Source: Epiperipatus broadwayi (Eukaryota > Onychophora > Udeonychophora > Euonychophora > Peripatidae). Taken from it: a stretch of 64,000 bases of DNA. The translations under genes were made by a program, and so were the position numbers. Below are positions 48,668 through 62,049 of this stretch, one piece after another. Numbering within the stretch: the first letter of the stretch is position 1; each line of letters opens with the position of its first letter. Location: assembly GCA_028023455.1 (NCBI GenBank), contig JAQFVV010000030.1, positions 9,388,876 through 9,452,875 of the forward strand. The letters are read 5' to 3'. The notes under the pieces were generated by a model that searched no databases, had not been told where the DNA came from, and was given only the letters and a program-made list of their open reading frames with translations.

Positions 48668-51600
48668 TGAAAAAACAAATACAAGTTAATCACGTAACCT
48701 GCTATCACTTGTTATTTATGTCCAAAAGATGGCGCTATACCAAAACCGCCGAACAAGTGTAAGATTTGTTTTACATAAACGAAAAAAGAGTCAGAAATTA
48801 ACTACCTCTTTCATTTGCTCACTCCCAGAACAGCTGATTTCAAGCTGGTTTGCTATCCTCAGTGGGAGATAGAGTATAGAAACTAGATCTAAAACACTGA
48901 CTCTCAAGTGTTTATGCAAAACGTTTCTATCAGATTGCAAGCGTGAATTTTTCAGACCGGTAAAGTCTTCAAACCCAGCCTAGCAAGCTAGATATTTATA
49001 TGGGTCTGATCTCAGTTCAGAATCACCATATAATCAAAATCTCTGCAATATATATCATTGCAAGAAAACTCTAAAGGTACATTTATGAAAAAACAAATAC
49101 AAGTTAATCACGTAACCTGCTATCACTTGTTATTTATGTCCAAAAGATGGCGCTATACCAAAACCGCCGAACAAGTGTAAGATTTGTTTTACATAAACGA
49201 AAAAAGAGTCAGAAATTAACTACCTCTTTCATTTGCTCACTCCCAGATCAGCTGATTTCAAGCTGGTTTGCTATCCTCAGTGGGAGATAGAGTATGGAAA
49301 CTAGATCTAAAACACTGACTCTCAAGTGTTTATGCAAAACGTTTCTATCAGATTGCAAGCGTGAATTTTTTCTTGCAATGATATATATTGCAGAGACTTT
49401 GATTATATGGTGATCCTGAACTGAGATCAGACCCATATAAATATCTAGCTTGCTAGGCTGGGTTTGAAGACTTTACCGGTCTGAAAAATTCACGCTTGCA
49501 ATCTGATAGAAACGTTTTGCATAAACACTTGAGAGTCAGTGTTTTAGATCTAGTTTCTATACTCTATCTCCCACTGAGGATAGCAAACCAGCTTGAAATC
49601 AGCTGATCTGGGAGTGAGCAAATGAAAGAGGTAGTTAATTTCTGACTCTTTTTTCGTTTATGTAAAACAAATCTTACACTTGTTCGGTGGTTTTGGTATA
49701 ACGCCATCTTTTGGACATAAATAACAAGTGATAGCAGGTTACGTGATTAACTTGTATTTGTTTTTTCATAAATGTACCTTTAGAGTTTTCTTGCAATGAT
49801 ATATATTGCAGAGACTTTGATTATATGGTGATTCTGAACTGATATCAGACCCATATAAATATCTAGCTTGCTAGGCTGGGTTTGAAGACTTTACCGGTCT
49901 GAAAAATTCACGCTTGCAATCTGATAGAAACGTTTTGCATAAACACTTGAGAGTCAGTGTTTTAGATCTAGTTTCTATACTCTATCTCCCACTGAAGATA
50001 GCAAACCAGCTTGAAATCAGCTGATCTGGGAGTGAGCAAATGAAAGAGGTAGTTAATTTCTGACTCTTTTTTCGTTTATGTAAAACAAATCTTACACTTG
50101 TTCGGCGGTTTTGGTATAGCGCCATCTTTTGGACATAAATAACAAGTGATAGCAGGTTACGTGATTAACTTGTATTTGTTTTTTCATAAATGTACCTTTA
50201 GAGTTTTCTTGCAATGATATATATTGCAGAGACTTTGATTATATGGTGATCCTGAACTGAGATCAGACCCATATAAATATCTAGCTTGCTAGGCTGGGTT
50301 TGAAGACTTTACCGGTCTGAAAAATTCACGCTTGCAATCTGATAGAAACGTTTTGCATAAACACTTGAGAGTCAGTGTTTTAGATCTAGTTTCTATACTC
50401 TATCTCCCACTGAGGATAGCAAACCAGCTTGAAATCAGCTGATCTGGGAGTGAGCAAATGAAAGAGGTAGTTAATTTCTGACTCTTTTTTCGTTTATGTA
50501 AAACAAATCTTACACTTGTTCGGCGGTTTTGGTATAGCGCCATCTTTTGGACATAAATAACAAGTGATAGCAGGTTACGTGATTAACTTGTATTTGTTTT
50601 TTCATAAATGTACCTTTAGAGTTTTCTTGCAATGATATATATTGCAGACACTTTGATTATATGGTGATTCTGAACTGAGATCAGACCCATATAAATATCT
50701 AGCTTGCTAGGCTGGGTTTGAAGACTTTACCGGTCTGAAAAATTCACGCTTGCAATCTGATAGAAATGTTTTGCATAAACACTTGAGAGTCAGTGTTTTA
50801 GATCTAGTTTCTATACTCTATCTCCCACTGAGGATAGCAAACCAGCTTGAAATCAGCTGATCTGGGAGTGAGCAAATGAAAGAGGTAGTTAATTTCTGAC
50901 TCTTTTTTCGTTTATGTAAAACAAATCTTACACTTGTTCGGCGGTTTTGGTATAGCGCCATCTTTTGGACATAAATAACAAGTGATAGCAGGTTACGTGA
51001 TTAACTTGTATTTGTTTTTTCATAAATGTACCTTTAGAGTTTTCTTGCAATGATATATATTGCAGAGACTTTGATTATATGGTGATTCTGAACTGAGATC
51101 AGACCCATATAAATATCTAGCTTGCTAGGCTGGGTTTGAAGACTTTACCGGTCTGAAAAATTCACGCTTGCAATCTGATAGAAACGTTTTGCATAAACAC
51201 TTGAGAGTCAGTGTTTTAGATCTAGTTTCTATACTCTATCTCCCACTGAGGATAGCAAACCAGCTTGAAATCAGCTGATCTGGGAGTGAGCAAATGAAAG
51301 AGGTAGTTAATTTCTGACTCTTTTTTCGTTTATGTAAAACAAATCTTACACTTGTTCGGTGGTTTTGGTATAGCACCATCTTTTGGACATAAATAACAAG
51401 TGATAGCAGGTTACGTGATTAACTTGTATTTGTTTTTTCATAAATGTACCTTTAGAGTTTTCTTGCAATGATATATATTGCAGAGACTTTGATTATATGG
51501 TGATTCTGAACTGAGATCAGACCCATATAAATATCTAGCTTGCTAGGCTGGGTTTGAAGACTTTACCGGTCTGAAAAATTCACGCTTGCAATCTGATAGA

Positions 51601-51808
51601 AACGTTTTGCATAAACACTTGAGAGTCAGTGTTTTAGATCTAGTTTCTATACTCTATCTCCCACTGAGGATAGCAAACCAGCTTGAAATCAGCTGATCTG
51701 GGAGTGAGCAAATGAAAGAGGTAGTTAATTTCTGACTCTTTTTTCGTTTATGTAAAACAAATCTTACACTTGTTCGGCGGTTTTGGTATAGCGCCATCTT
51801 TTGGACAT
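48668..51808. repeat. 418-bp satellite array with one orientation switch
   Basis: Period is exactly 418 bp: forward units start at 48668 and 49086. Orientation reverses at ~49371, and inverted units start at 49373, 49791, 50209, 50627, 51045 and 51463, the last truncated at ~51808. Copies differ at only a few positions. TA runs abut both outer ends. Each unit includes GAACAAGTGTAAGATTTG, ATCAGCTGAT, AGATCTAG and ACCGGT. No coding content; small open frames in it are chance. Confidence 0.97.
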
Positions 51809-51934
51809 ATATATATATATATACATTTTCTCTATTGTTATTAATATTTCTATGAATTAATAGCCCCCTCAGTCCAAAAATTATTATAGGCATTATTAGA
51901 CAAAGAGATTTTTCCATATAGATTTAAAAATAAC

Positions 51935-52215
51935 TAGAATTGTTCCTATTTATAAAAAAAGGTGCAAAAGATGATCCAAAGAATTAAAGAACAATATCGA
52001 TTTTATCAACTCTTTCTAAAAATTTTAAAAATTGTTTGTATTCAAAAATAAAAAATGATATTAAGAAAATCTCCAAATCTCAACATGGTTTTGTACCAAA
52101 AGATCAGTCATTATTAATCTTATAACAATTCATGATCATATAGAAGATGCCTTAAATATTGGAATAGAATTGATGTCATATATCTGGACTTCTGCTTTTG
52201 ATGGGGAAAATGGTT
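51935..52215 (+). pseudogene. LINE reverse transcriptase N-terminal fragment
   Basis: Frame-corrected reading shows RIVPIYKK, GAKDDPKN, TISILSTLSK, SQHGFVPK, NLITIHDHIEDALNIGIELM and YIWTSAFDGEN. These match the P.(F/Y)KKG..DP.NYRPISLLS...QHGF...GID..YLDF..AFD order of Jockey/CR1-type RTs. Both ends are missing. Confidence 0.75.
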
Positions 52216-52649
52216 GTGCTATATGATCTACTGTGTGTGCTGAAATGTTTACAAAAGTTATATATTGTTGTACTATATTTAAGTTCATATCTTTTAATTT
52301 AAAAAACATGATATAGATCTCAGAAAAAAGAAATTCAGGGATCGTAAAAGTATTGTGAATATTTTAGCAAAATATTTCATAGATAATTGTATAAAATCTA
52401 AGTCTAGTATTATAATCGGTGCAGAGTGATCAGAGAAAGATAAAGGATTTACTGATAAAATTAATTAGATGCATGGACATAAAGGAATAGAAAAAAAGCT
52501 CAATAAGTAAAAAATACAAGAGACAGATTCTTAAGAAAAAAACCTTGGCCACTTATAAGGAGGAAGGCAGCCATTTAAAAATAAATGTATGATATGGCAA
52601 GCTAAAGTCTACAAATAGAATGATTAATATTGCCCTTAAATTTAGGATG

Positions 52650-52970
52650 CCATTTGTAACAGATGAAAATGAGGGCATACTCTTCTTTTAATGCCCCACA
52701 AATTTGGGAAACATTTGTTACAGTTCAGATATAACAAGACCATGATAGAGTAATCCTATTTAATTACAGCCTGCAAATTGCAGTGCCATTTGTAACAGAA
52801 TTATGTTATAGCCCCCTGGTATGGACAACATTTATAACAGATTAAAAATGTGCCATGGGAAATAATAACTTGAATATAGCCTGAATAAAATATAGCCCAT
52901 GAATCACCCCATGTAACAGAATAAAAATGACCCATGAAGCTGGACATCATTTGTGACTGAATAAAATATA
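52650..52970 (+). repeat. Degenerate spaced repeat with CATTTGTAACAGA motif
   Basis: Variants occur near 52660, 52709, 52783, 52830, 52910 and 52948, mostly followed by A/T-rich AAAATG. Spacing is roughly 40-80 bp and irregular. Possibly an old minisatellite. Confidence 0.55.
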
Positions 52971-53849
52971 AATCAAAGAAAAATAATACTAAATTTTATA
53001 ATGCCTTGTGAATAATAGTATCATTCATATTAGAATGAATATAACAAACTAATCTAAATGAATACCAATCAATAAATAATTACACAGTATTTAAATAATT
53101 CTTTATTTAATCACATATCTGACTGTTAACTACACCAAAACAAAACACTGGTGACAGTCTTTATTATAGCATCATAAATTCAAACAACATTTGGAATAAA
53201 TAGAAAACAAACAAAATTATCATTTCAGATAACCCTAAATATAATCTTTACTTAAGATAGATTAAAATAAAGCAATTAAATCATTATCCCAAAACAATCA
53301 TATATGCTTAAGATATATTTCACTTATAATCAAATAAAAAGAATAATAAATCATTCGAAAATTAAATTCTAATATATCTAACATATCAAACATTGCTTAT
53401 AATAATATAATCTTATACTAAAATTTAACAATAATTTGTTTTAAATTAAATATTAATAAATAAATATCAATTATATGATCAAATATATATACGATGAATA
53501 GATGTACACTACAATCAAATTGCATGTACAATATATCATCAATTGACATTAATTCCATATTTACATATATGATTGCCTATTAATCTCCAATTATTTAATA
53601 CCAAATATGAAACAAATATGTCTAGGTAACACAAATGTGTTGCAAAATGTTCATACTTTCCAAGACACAAGAGAGTTTAACATATACATCTTCTTATATA
53701 ATTTATATATATTATACAAAGATGAATTTAGTTTTTTGTTAGTAAAAATTTAAGAGAACAAATGAAGTGAATACTTATTGTGATAAAATCTTTTTTTAAA
53801 ACTTCTAATATAAATGATATACCTGAAGTTAATCTAAAGTCAATAAGTA

Positions 53850-54245
53850 TAGGGGATTAGAACTCAGATTTTCAAGCACCCTTCAACTATCCACACTATC
53901 TCATACAACTGATACACATGACCACACACATGTAGAAAAGATAAATAATCATCAATATACTATTTCATGCTAAACCAGCACTCATCAGTTGGTCCAGACT
54001 ATCATCTCCCACACATATATATAATCAGTGCTCAGTTTATATTGAGATAGCAAATCTTCATACTTTAATGGACAGGCTTCAATCCACTCCAACCTCCAAT
54101 TTTTCAGTCATCCATATCATTGAAAATCTGATGATGAAAACCCAAATCCCATGCTAATGCCAATATTATTGCCATGCCCTTGTTGACCTCAAGTCACTAT
54201 GACCCCTCATGTATAGGATGTTATATATTTAAATACATAGAAGAT
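53850..54245 (-). repeat. R1 copy (minus)
   Basis: Nearly full-length: GGGGATTAGAACTCAGATTT, CACTCATCAGTTGGTCCAGA, AATGGACAGGCTTCAATCCA, CATTGAAAATCTGATGATG and ACCCCTCATGTATAGGATG. Confidence 0.8.
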
Positions 54246-54282
54246 GGATGGGTAGGATACAAGTTTGATGTGTAAAAATTTG

Positions 54283-54570
54283 AAAACCAGGCACTTTTCA
54301 CAAACCTGGAAGCTTAATTGTAAATATAGGAGATTTGAACTCATATTTTCAAGCACCTCCAACTATCCACTCTATCTCATACAACTGATACACATGACCA
54401 CACACATGTAGAAAAGATAAATAATCACAAACATACATATTTCATGCTAAACCAGAATTCATCAGTTGGTCCAGACTATCATCTCCCACACATATATATA
54501 ATTGGTGCTCAGTTTATATCAAGATAGCAAATCTTCATACTTTAAGGGACAGGCTTCAATCTATTCTATC
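54283..54570 (-). repeat. R1 copy (minus), tandem to the previous one
   Basis: Starts at GAAAACCAGGCACTTTTCAC and keeps the box-B side and core, then is cut at ~54570, where the sequence turns into a plus copy. Confidence 0.8.
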
Positions 54571-54895
54571 AGATTTTTAATGATATGGATGGATAAAAAG
54601 TTGGAGGTTGGAGTGGATTGAAGCCTGTCCATTAAAGTTTGAAGATTTGCTATCTTAATATAAACTGAGCACTGATTATTTGTATGTGGGATATGATAGT
54701 CTAGACTAACTGGTGAGTGCTGACTTAGCATGGAATACATATATTGGTGATTATTTATCTTTTCTATATGTGTGTGGTCATGTGTATCAGTTGTATGAGA
54801 TAGTGTGGATAGTTGAAGGGTGCTTAAAAATCTGAGTTCAAATCCGCTGTACTTACAAGTAAGATCCCAGGTTTGTGAAGAGTGCCTGGTTTTAA
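54567..54895 (+). repeat. R1 copy (plus), inverted against the previous one
   Basis: Begins ATCAGATTTTTAATGATATG and ends GTGAAGAGTGCCTGGTTTT. Together with 54283-54570 it gives ~280-bp inverted arms with no spacer. Confidence 0.8.
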
Positions 54896-54899
54896 ATTA

Positions 54900-56295
54900 T
54901 TTCTAAAGCCAATAACTAAAAAAATTGAATATTTTTAAATATTAAAATAATAATTACTATGCCACAAGATATGTTTAAACTTAGGAAAATGTAACTGTTT
55001 TATATTATGGTATGTGAATAGATTACTAATTAACTTAAAATTGTATATTATTCATCAACAAATAATTTTACATTTTAAATGAAGAAAAAAATATAGCTTT
55101 AAAATGGTGATTGAAGAAGCTGTTAATAGCAAACAATCAAAATAAGTTACTCCAGGATAAGCACTTTTGAGGTGTTATCCCTCATAATCATAGCCAAAAT
55201 AATAGTTATTTTTGTGATATTATTAGATAAAAATATGAACAAATGACTGAATGAGAGTTTTTAAAGACTGTATTTACAGAATGGTATTAGAGTTCTGATG
55301 TCTATTTAAAAGTATAAACTGATAGTATGTTCTTGTTTCAGAGAAAATATAATATATTCATGAAAACTTTTCAATTCGAAGTACATTTTGTCGGTTCCAA
55401 TGTTATATATATATATATTAAAGTTATTCTTTAAATAATAATTACTTGGTTTATATGATCTTACACACATAAGTACTAGTTTATATTAACAATGATATGA
55501 AGAGATATTCTTTCATGAATAAGTATTTCAACATATTAATGAATGAATAGATGCTAGCATTATAGAATGATATGATGGAAAATTAAACTGATTCCTATCT
55601 TAGAAAAATTTGATCAATCAAGATAACACAAGCAGATACATATGACTCTTGTACACCTTCTGATGTTTGTATTCCATCTTTGAAATATAGATAACATCCA
55701 TTTTAAAGGTTGAAAATATTTTGATGACTTATGATGTAGTGAAGTAATTTTGATGATTTTCTTTTTATAATAAATTGTCATTTTCCCACAAAATGTTCTC
55801 AATATGCTGCCTGGTCCATGGGAAGATAATATTGTTTCTTACCCCTCCATTTTGGTCAATCAATTATATATTTTAAAGGAAGTTAAAAAAATATAAGGAA
55901 ATTATACATGCTTCTGTTTAAAGTCAAAACAAAAAAGACAAGGAGGTCAAACTATTCAGTTTTATTTATAGGATTTTTTGTTGATGTCAGTGTAATTATA
56001 GCAATCCTCTATATTCATCCTTTAAGAGATTTCTGGCAGCCTTCCATAAATAAATAAAAAAATGTTATTACTTAATAATGGCAAATAAAAAATATTATTT
56101 CATAATTATTACATATAATATATATTTATGTTTTTAATATACAAATATTATTTTCAATATAATATAGTAGATTCTACAAATAAAAAGGACAAATATATTT
56201 GAAATATTAACCATTTGTTTGTATTGTTTATAATTTACTATTGTGAATGCAGTAACAAAAAATGCAACACATAACAAAAGAATAATAATTTCATC
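54900..56295. other. AT-rich DNA without recognisable features
   Basis: No supported gene. Short open frames lack motifs. Confidence 0.45.
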
Positions 56296-56299
56296 CAAA

Positions 56300-56540
56300 C
56301 AATCATCATCATCAATCATTATCAATACACTGCAGGATGAAGGACTTTTCAAGTTCAATCCATCTACAATCTTTAGCTTCCCTTCTCCATGTCACCCATG
56401 CACAATTTATTTCATCTATCCATTTCACATGTGGTATCTTTCTGGGTCTCCTACAATCTCTTGGAATACAGTTTAAGATTTCAATTGTCCATCTATTATC
56501 ATATCTTCTAGAAATATGACCAGTTGTCATTGCCACACAG
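56300..56540 (-). pseudogene. RTE-like LINE 3' end (minus)
   Basis: The minus strand has one open frame with GHISRRYDNRWTIEILNC, IPRDCRRPRKIPHVKWIDEI and WVTWRREAKD, ending in ILQCIDND and an ATGATTGATGATGATGAT tail. It is the least frameshifted copy of this family in the window, though only the last ~70 codons. Confidence 0.85.
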
Positions 56541-56650
56541 TTGATATTTCATAAGATGATATATTCACTATCCAAAAATCAAACAAGAAAAAAAATACGA
56601 CTGATATCTTACCACATACTGAAATACATCTCAAATAATTTTCAGTATGT

Positions 56651-56653
<3 letters not shown>

Positions 56654-56701
<48 letters not shown>

Positions 56702-56728
56702 ATATATATATATATATATATATATATT
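56654..56728. repeat. (TA)n microsatellite
   Basis: Two long TA runs separated by TTGA. Confidence 0.97.
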
Positions 56729-56729
56729 A

Positions 56730-59700
56730 AATAGATAGCTACCTTTAGATTTTCCAGAACTACCTGGATTACAAAATTTCAAATTAATCACATGAAAATA
56801 GAAAACAGTTTTTATATGCTATTAAAATATTAACAAACTATAGGAATGAAACTAAACAAGTTTCAACATCTTATTAATACTCTTATTGATCAATTTTTAT
56901 TTTATAATTACAAGGTAAAGTTAGATATTTTTGTAACAACCTTGAAAATTACATTAATTGATTATAAAAATTTAGAATTTGTGTAATGATGTACTGGAAT
57001 ATAAAAATTATTATGACAACTTAATATTTATATTATTCTTGCAGTATTATTTTGAATACAAAGTTTTAAAGTAAAATAAAAAATTCATCAATAAACGGCT
57101 GTGTATTATCGTCTTGCTTAATTTTATTTTTGTGGTTTACGTTATTTTTAAATTACTATTTTAAATCTTAATAGCAGATAAAAGTAGGCTTTCATTTCCA
57201 TAGGAGTGATTGGAACTTTATAATTCATGTAATACTGCTGGAACTGTTAGAACAATTAAGTATTAGATTGTCATGACCTTTATTATATTTAAGTTTATCA
57301 TCTTATTTCATCTCTATTTATAGAACCTTTAAAAATATATCATTTACACTAATACCTAACCTTAATTTAATTTTTTTATTTCTTACATAATCAATTTCAT
57401 AAACAAATCATACATGTTTGTTTGCGGAATCAGATTAGATAAAGAATAACTCATAGGTTAGATTATTTTGGTAAAACATACATACTTGAAGAGAGACCAA
57501 AACAAAAAGAAATATAGTAATATAAATATGTATATATTATATATTTATCTTGTAATTAAATAATTAATTATACTTCACATATAACAAAGTAATGTTTATA
57601 TTGTGCTAAAATGCAGAAAACGTTAAGCTATAATAATAAACTAAATATAAAGGTTAAGCGATTTCAGGAATGTTTAGTTTCATAATCATAGCAAATAAAA
57701 ATACTTACAAAATATTTATTTAATTATGTCTAAACATCTGATATAAAAATAACAATTAATGAAAATGTAGAGATAAAGGAGCATTAATTGGAGCCTGTAC
57801 TGATTTACAAAGAATCGATTTTTATACTCCCTCATTGTGAATCCAAGTTTTGAAGCTAGAAAAATAGATAAGTCACTTCAATTAGCTTTATAAATTTCTA
57901 GTGCGTTTTTTTCTTTAATTTTATCTATAAGCATGCATCTAAACTACGTTATTTACCTGTAAAAATATAATGATCACCTTTGAAATTTTGTTTTTGAATA
58001 ATAGGTATATGGATTAATTGTATTCTAACTATAAAAAATTGTTTGTCTATAGGCAGACTGAGTTAATCATTCAATTATAACATTTGATCATCATCAATGA
58101 CATTTTGCCACTGCTTGAAACATAATTTATTTTTGTATCTCAATTTTACAATTACATTCATAAATATCAAACCTTCCATACAGTACTGTCACCAGAATTT
58201 AGTACTTGCATGTGTAAGCATATAAAATTGTGATAATGTGGTTTTGATGGTTTTATACATCATAAATACATTATTAATTATTAAAACTATTTTTATAACT
58301 TTATATCAAAACATTTAAAATAAATAATAATTAATGAAAAAACAACATTAAAAAATTTAATTATTTTAAATACATTTAAGATTAACAAAGTGTTAGCAAA
58401 AAGTTAAATAATTTCTTCAAATGTCAGTTTGTTTATTAAATTTCAAGCAGTTATACTTCAATTTTTTTTTATTTTGCGTTACACCTCAACTATGATGTAT
58501 TTGGAATTAATTCTTTACTTCTTAAAATTTGAATGCGATCAATCATTTGCTGAAAATTATAAAGATCCTGATTAGTTTTCAGTTAAAAAATGAAAATTTC
58601 TAACAGAAATGACACCAGATGTTAAAATTTATAGAAAATAACATCTTTAAGATATATATTTATTAAAAAAAAAATAGATGACCAAAATTTAGTTTTCTGA
58701 AAATAAATCATAAATATTACTTACATATACCTTAATAAATTTAGGGGTTTTTTTTGTTTTTGGTAGTTGATTATTAATTTTTTTTTTCACAAGTCAAATA
58801 TTTAAATTCAAATGTTGCTATTCTGTCTTATAGATCTCATTTTGTATTGTATAATATTTATTGTTTTTCAATAACATTTTAAAAATTAATTATGTGCTGA
58901 ATGAGACCTGTGTGGTATCCTGCGATGATAAAGAAATGAATTCAAGAACTAAATAGTTTTAGTTCAAATCAACATCTGTCAATTCAGATGCAGAACTGCC
59001 ATATAAAATAGATATTTATTATTAAAAATAGTTAGATTTTAATTATTTAAATATATTTTCTTTTAAAAAGTATTTTAACATGAACACAGTTTGTAAACAA
59101 GCAGACATTGAGACAAATAACAATATTGAATTAATATTAGTTATATATTAGCACTTCTTTTTGCTCATTAATATGATGCAAAGGAACCCATGATCCAATA
59201 GCTTATATTTAATGCTTAAATAATAATATCTATCTATTTATACTCATGCATTATAGAACCAGTTATATAACCATGACTAGCTGAATAGATAGATTAAAAT
59301 CTGAGAATATATGAAACTTTTTACCATCCTTACCATCACACTACATTTTATCTTAACAAAACCTTAATCAATCATTTCAATAAAATAATTTTTGAAAAGT
59401 AATATACATAAAAACATAAAAGCACTTCAGTGATCCACAAAAAAACTACAATTTTTTTTATTGGATCACAATTTTATTTGTTATATGTAACTCAAAATAA
59501 TAACAAAGGCAACTATAAATTAATTAATTCAATCACTAATTTAATTGAATTAATTAATTTATGAATTCCCACATTTTTAAGTCATTAGTTTAAATATCAT
59601 ACTAGAAACAAAATGGTTGCTGAATAAAAATGTTCAACGCAGAGCTCATCAGGTCTATAGGGCAGTAAGCAGAGGTTAACTAGGGATCTTTGATACATGT

Positions 59701-60280
59701 ATTTCTGATGTTGCAGAGATATCTTTAGTATAAAGTTAATTGATATGACACTCCTGACATATGATGAGCAGTTATTAAATTTGTGTAGATCATTAGAAGC
59801 ACTTCAAAGCATCTGATGATGGATGCTCCCTGAAATGTATACATACTACAATTTTTCAATTTTTTCACATGGTATTTTCACATAATATTGCATAGTAATT
59901 CACATAATATTAGTATTGTAATACTGGATATTTTATGTGTGATAGTTAGAACAGAAAAATCTTAAGTTTCCATTCCATTTAATTCAATATATGTTAATTT
60001 ATCCAATATATTATAGGACAATACATATTTTGTCATTATTATATATAGATGTGAGTTTTTGGCATATTTAATAATGTGGTTTATGATTTTTTGAAAATTG
60101 TGTAAAAAATAAAATGAAATTCAAGATTTTGCTTTAGAAGATTTTATGGTCATATGAACTTTAATACAAAACTAGGCTGATGGATTCAAAAGCTTAAAGA
60201 TTTCTAAATATTTACCTGTCATTTCCAGTATTTGAACATTGCATGACATCCTGAATGACTAACTAACTTGATTATTATTA
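56730..60280. other. AT-rich DNA without recognisable features
   Basis: No supported coding region. Contains A/T homopolymers and a small AATTAATTAATT-type palindromic patch near 59518-59560. Confidence 0.45.
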
Positions 60281-60284
60281 ATAA

Positions 60285-60382
<98 letters not shown>

Positions 60383-60425
60383 ATAATAATAATAATAATA
60401 ATTATTATTATTATTATTATTATTT
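60285..60425. repeat. (TAG)n(TAA)n(TTA)n microsatellite
   Basis: About 32 TAG units, then ~7 TAA, then TTA units. It ends ~200 bp before the first ATG of the LINE-like element. Confidence 0.97.
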
Positions 60426-60635
60426 ATAGTGCGGTCCTGCTGTCAATAAGTAGGAACAAGCTTACAAAAGCTCTTGAATATACTTCATTAAATGCAAACA
60501 AAATCTAATTATTAGTTTAAAAATCTTATAATTTTGAAAAGTATAAACGATTCCAGATTATAAAAAAAGACGCTGTTAACAAAGTAATTTTTTTTTTATT
60601 ATTTTGTCCTAAGAAAATCTAGTCATCTAGTTGAA

Positions 60636-61998
60636 ATGGCGTATGCAGATAACAATTGCGTTATTAGTAAAAGAAATAGCAATACAGATGTCAAATCAGT
60701 TGCAGAAGCCAGTAAGAAAAAAAAATCTTATGCAAATATTGATGCAATGAAACCACAAAAAGCAATATTAGAAAATATTATATAGCAAGAGAACACAAAA
60801 AAAAAACTGAGGGGAAGGACAAATAAGCAGATTCAGGAGAGCCAATTCAATAGACATTTTTGAACTAAGTTTAGAAAATGAAGATGAGACACCTAATCAT
60901 CTAACAGAACAAACTGAAAATAATTGGACAGAAGGAGAAATTCAAGAAATCAACATCCAGTTTAATAATACAATACCGAACAAATTATAAGAATCTTTAA
61001 AAAAAAAAATTTTCTAATAGATTATTAGTGCTCGCAATTACAGATAGAAATCTAACATTATATAAATTTCACAAAGAGTTATTATATCAAAAACTAACAG
61101 AATAAAACTTATGGGATTCGGTATCAGAAATAGGTAAACAAACAAACTCGCGATATATATCTATACAATTTTTCAATGAAAATCAAAAAAATGAGATTCA
61201 AATCACAAATAAAAACAATGGGTGGATATATAATGATTGTTGTTGATGAAAATCTGCAAAATTATTGTTCAGGAATCATTAAAAATGCATATTTTGGGTT
61301 TAGCTTTCATGATTTCAAAAGTATGGTCCAACCATTTGGGCATGCAATATACATTAAGCAAATCTTGTGCAATGATACACCAACACTTATATACACCAAC
61401 AGTTATCATTTTAAGATAAAGCTGCACCAGCATATTAAACCAGAAGAAATTCCAAGGCAAATTATGGATCAGGGAGCAGTGTTATACCTAAACAGTAAAG
61501 GGCTAAGGCCATAATGTTTTGGCTATGGAAAAGGAAACCATTTGATTATATACTGTCCAAAGAATGAAAATAATAAAGGATTTGATTTATCAGAAGAAAG
61601 ACTAGAAAAGAAAACAAGCTATAAACAAAGGGATATAAAGCATAATAAAGGATTTGATTTATCAGAAGAAAGACTAGAAAAGAAAACAAGCTATAAACAA
61701 AGGGATATAAAGCAAATATTGACATCGAATGTGGTAATTCAGAAAAGTGAAAAGGAAAAAAAAATCTATACAAACACATATGAATACAGATAAACAAGAA
61801 AGTGAAACTGAGAATGTAAATAATGATGATGTTAATATTGGTGAGATTCTAGATACTTCATTAAGGTTGGAGGAAAAAGTGTGCCTTAAGATAAATAATA
61901 CAAAAGTAAATGAAAAAAAAGGAAATGATATACAAATGCATGCAGTTAAAGCTTTAGAAAAAAATATAGACAAACACACACACAAAAAAAAATGTTGA
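60636..61998 (+). pseudogene. LINE-like element ORF1 (gag-like, zinc knuckle), broken
   Basis: From ATG 60636 (MAYADNNCVISKRN...) the reading passes through several frames: a charged N-terminus, a gag-like domain at ~61020-61510 (longest open part 61176-61514, ending LYLNSKGLRP), then a zinc knuckle at 61515-61556 (CFGYGKGNHLIIYC). The stop TAA at 61512-61514 immediately precedes the knuckle, and its second Cys is Tyr. A Lys-rich tail with a tandem duplication follows to 61998. ORF1 proteins of this type bind the element's RNA. Confidence 0.7.
61575..61715 (+). repeat. 72-bp tandem duplication within ORF1
   Basis: AAAGGATTTGATTTATCAGA begins at 61575 and again at 61647; the two 72-bp copies look identical and keep the frame (KGFDLSEERLEKKTSYKQRD twice). 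Confidence 0.95.
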
Positions 61999-62049
61999 TG
62001 GGAAACAATATTATGAAAAGAATATGAATTTGGACAAAGAATTTATATT

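Noticed and set aside
48668-51808. Hammerhead ribozyme in the 418-bp satellite
   Set aside because: The nearest match, CTGATAGAAACG, lacks the CTGANGA box and any stem before GAAA.
48668-51808. CRISPR-like array
   Set aside because: Units are 418 bp, contiguous and without unique spacers; this is a eukaryotic satellite.
61546-61985. 83- and 103-codon minus-strand open frames
   Set aside because: Antisense of the Lys-rich ORF1 tail; their Phe/Leu/Ser richness follows from that.
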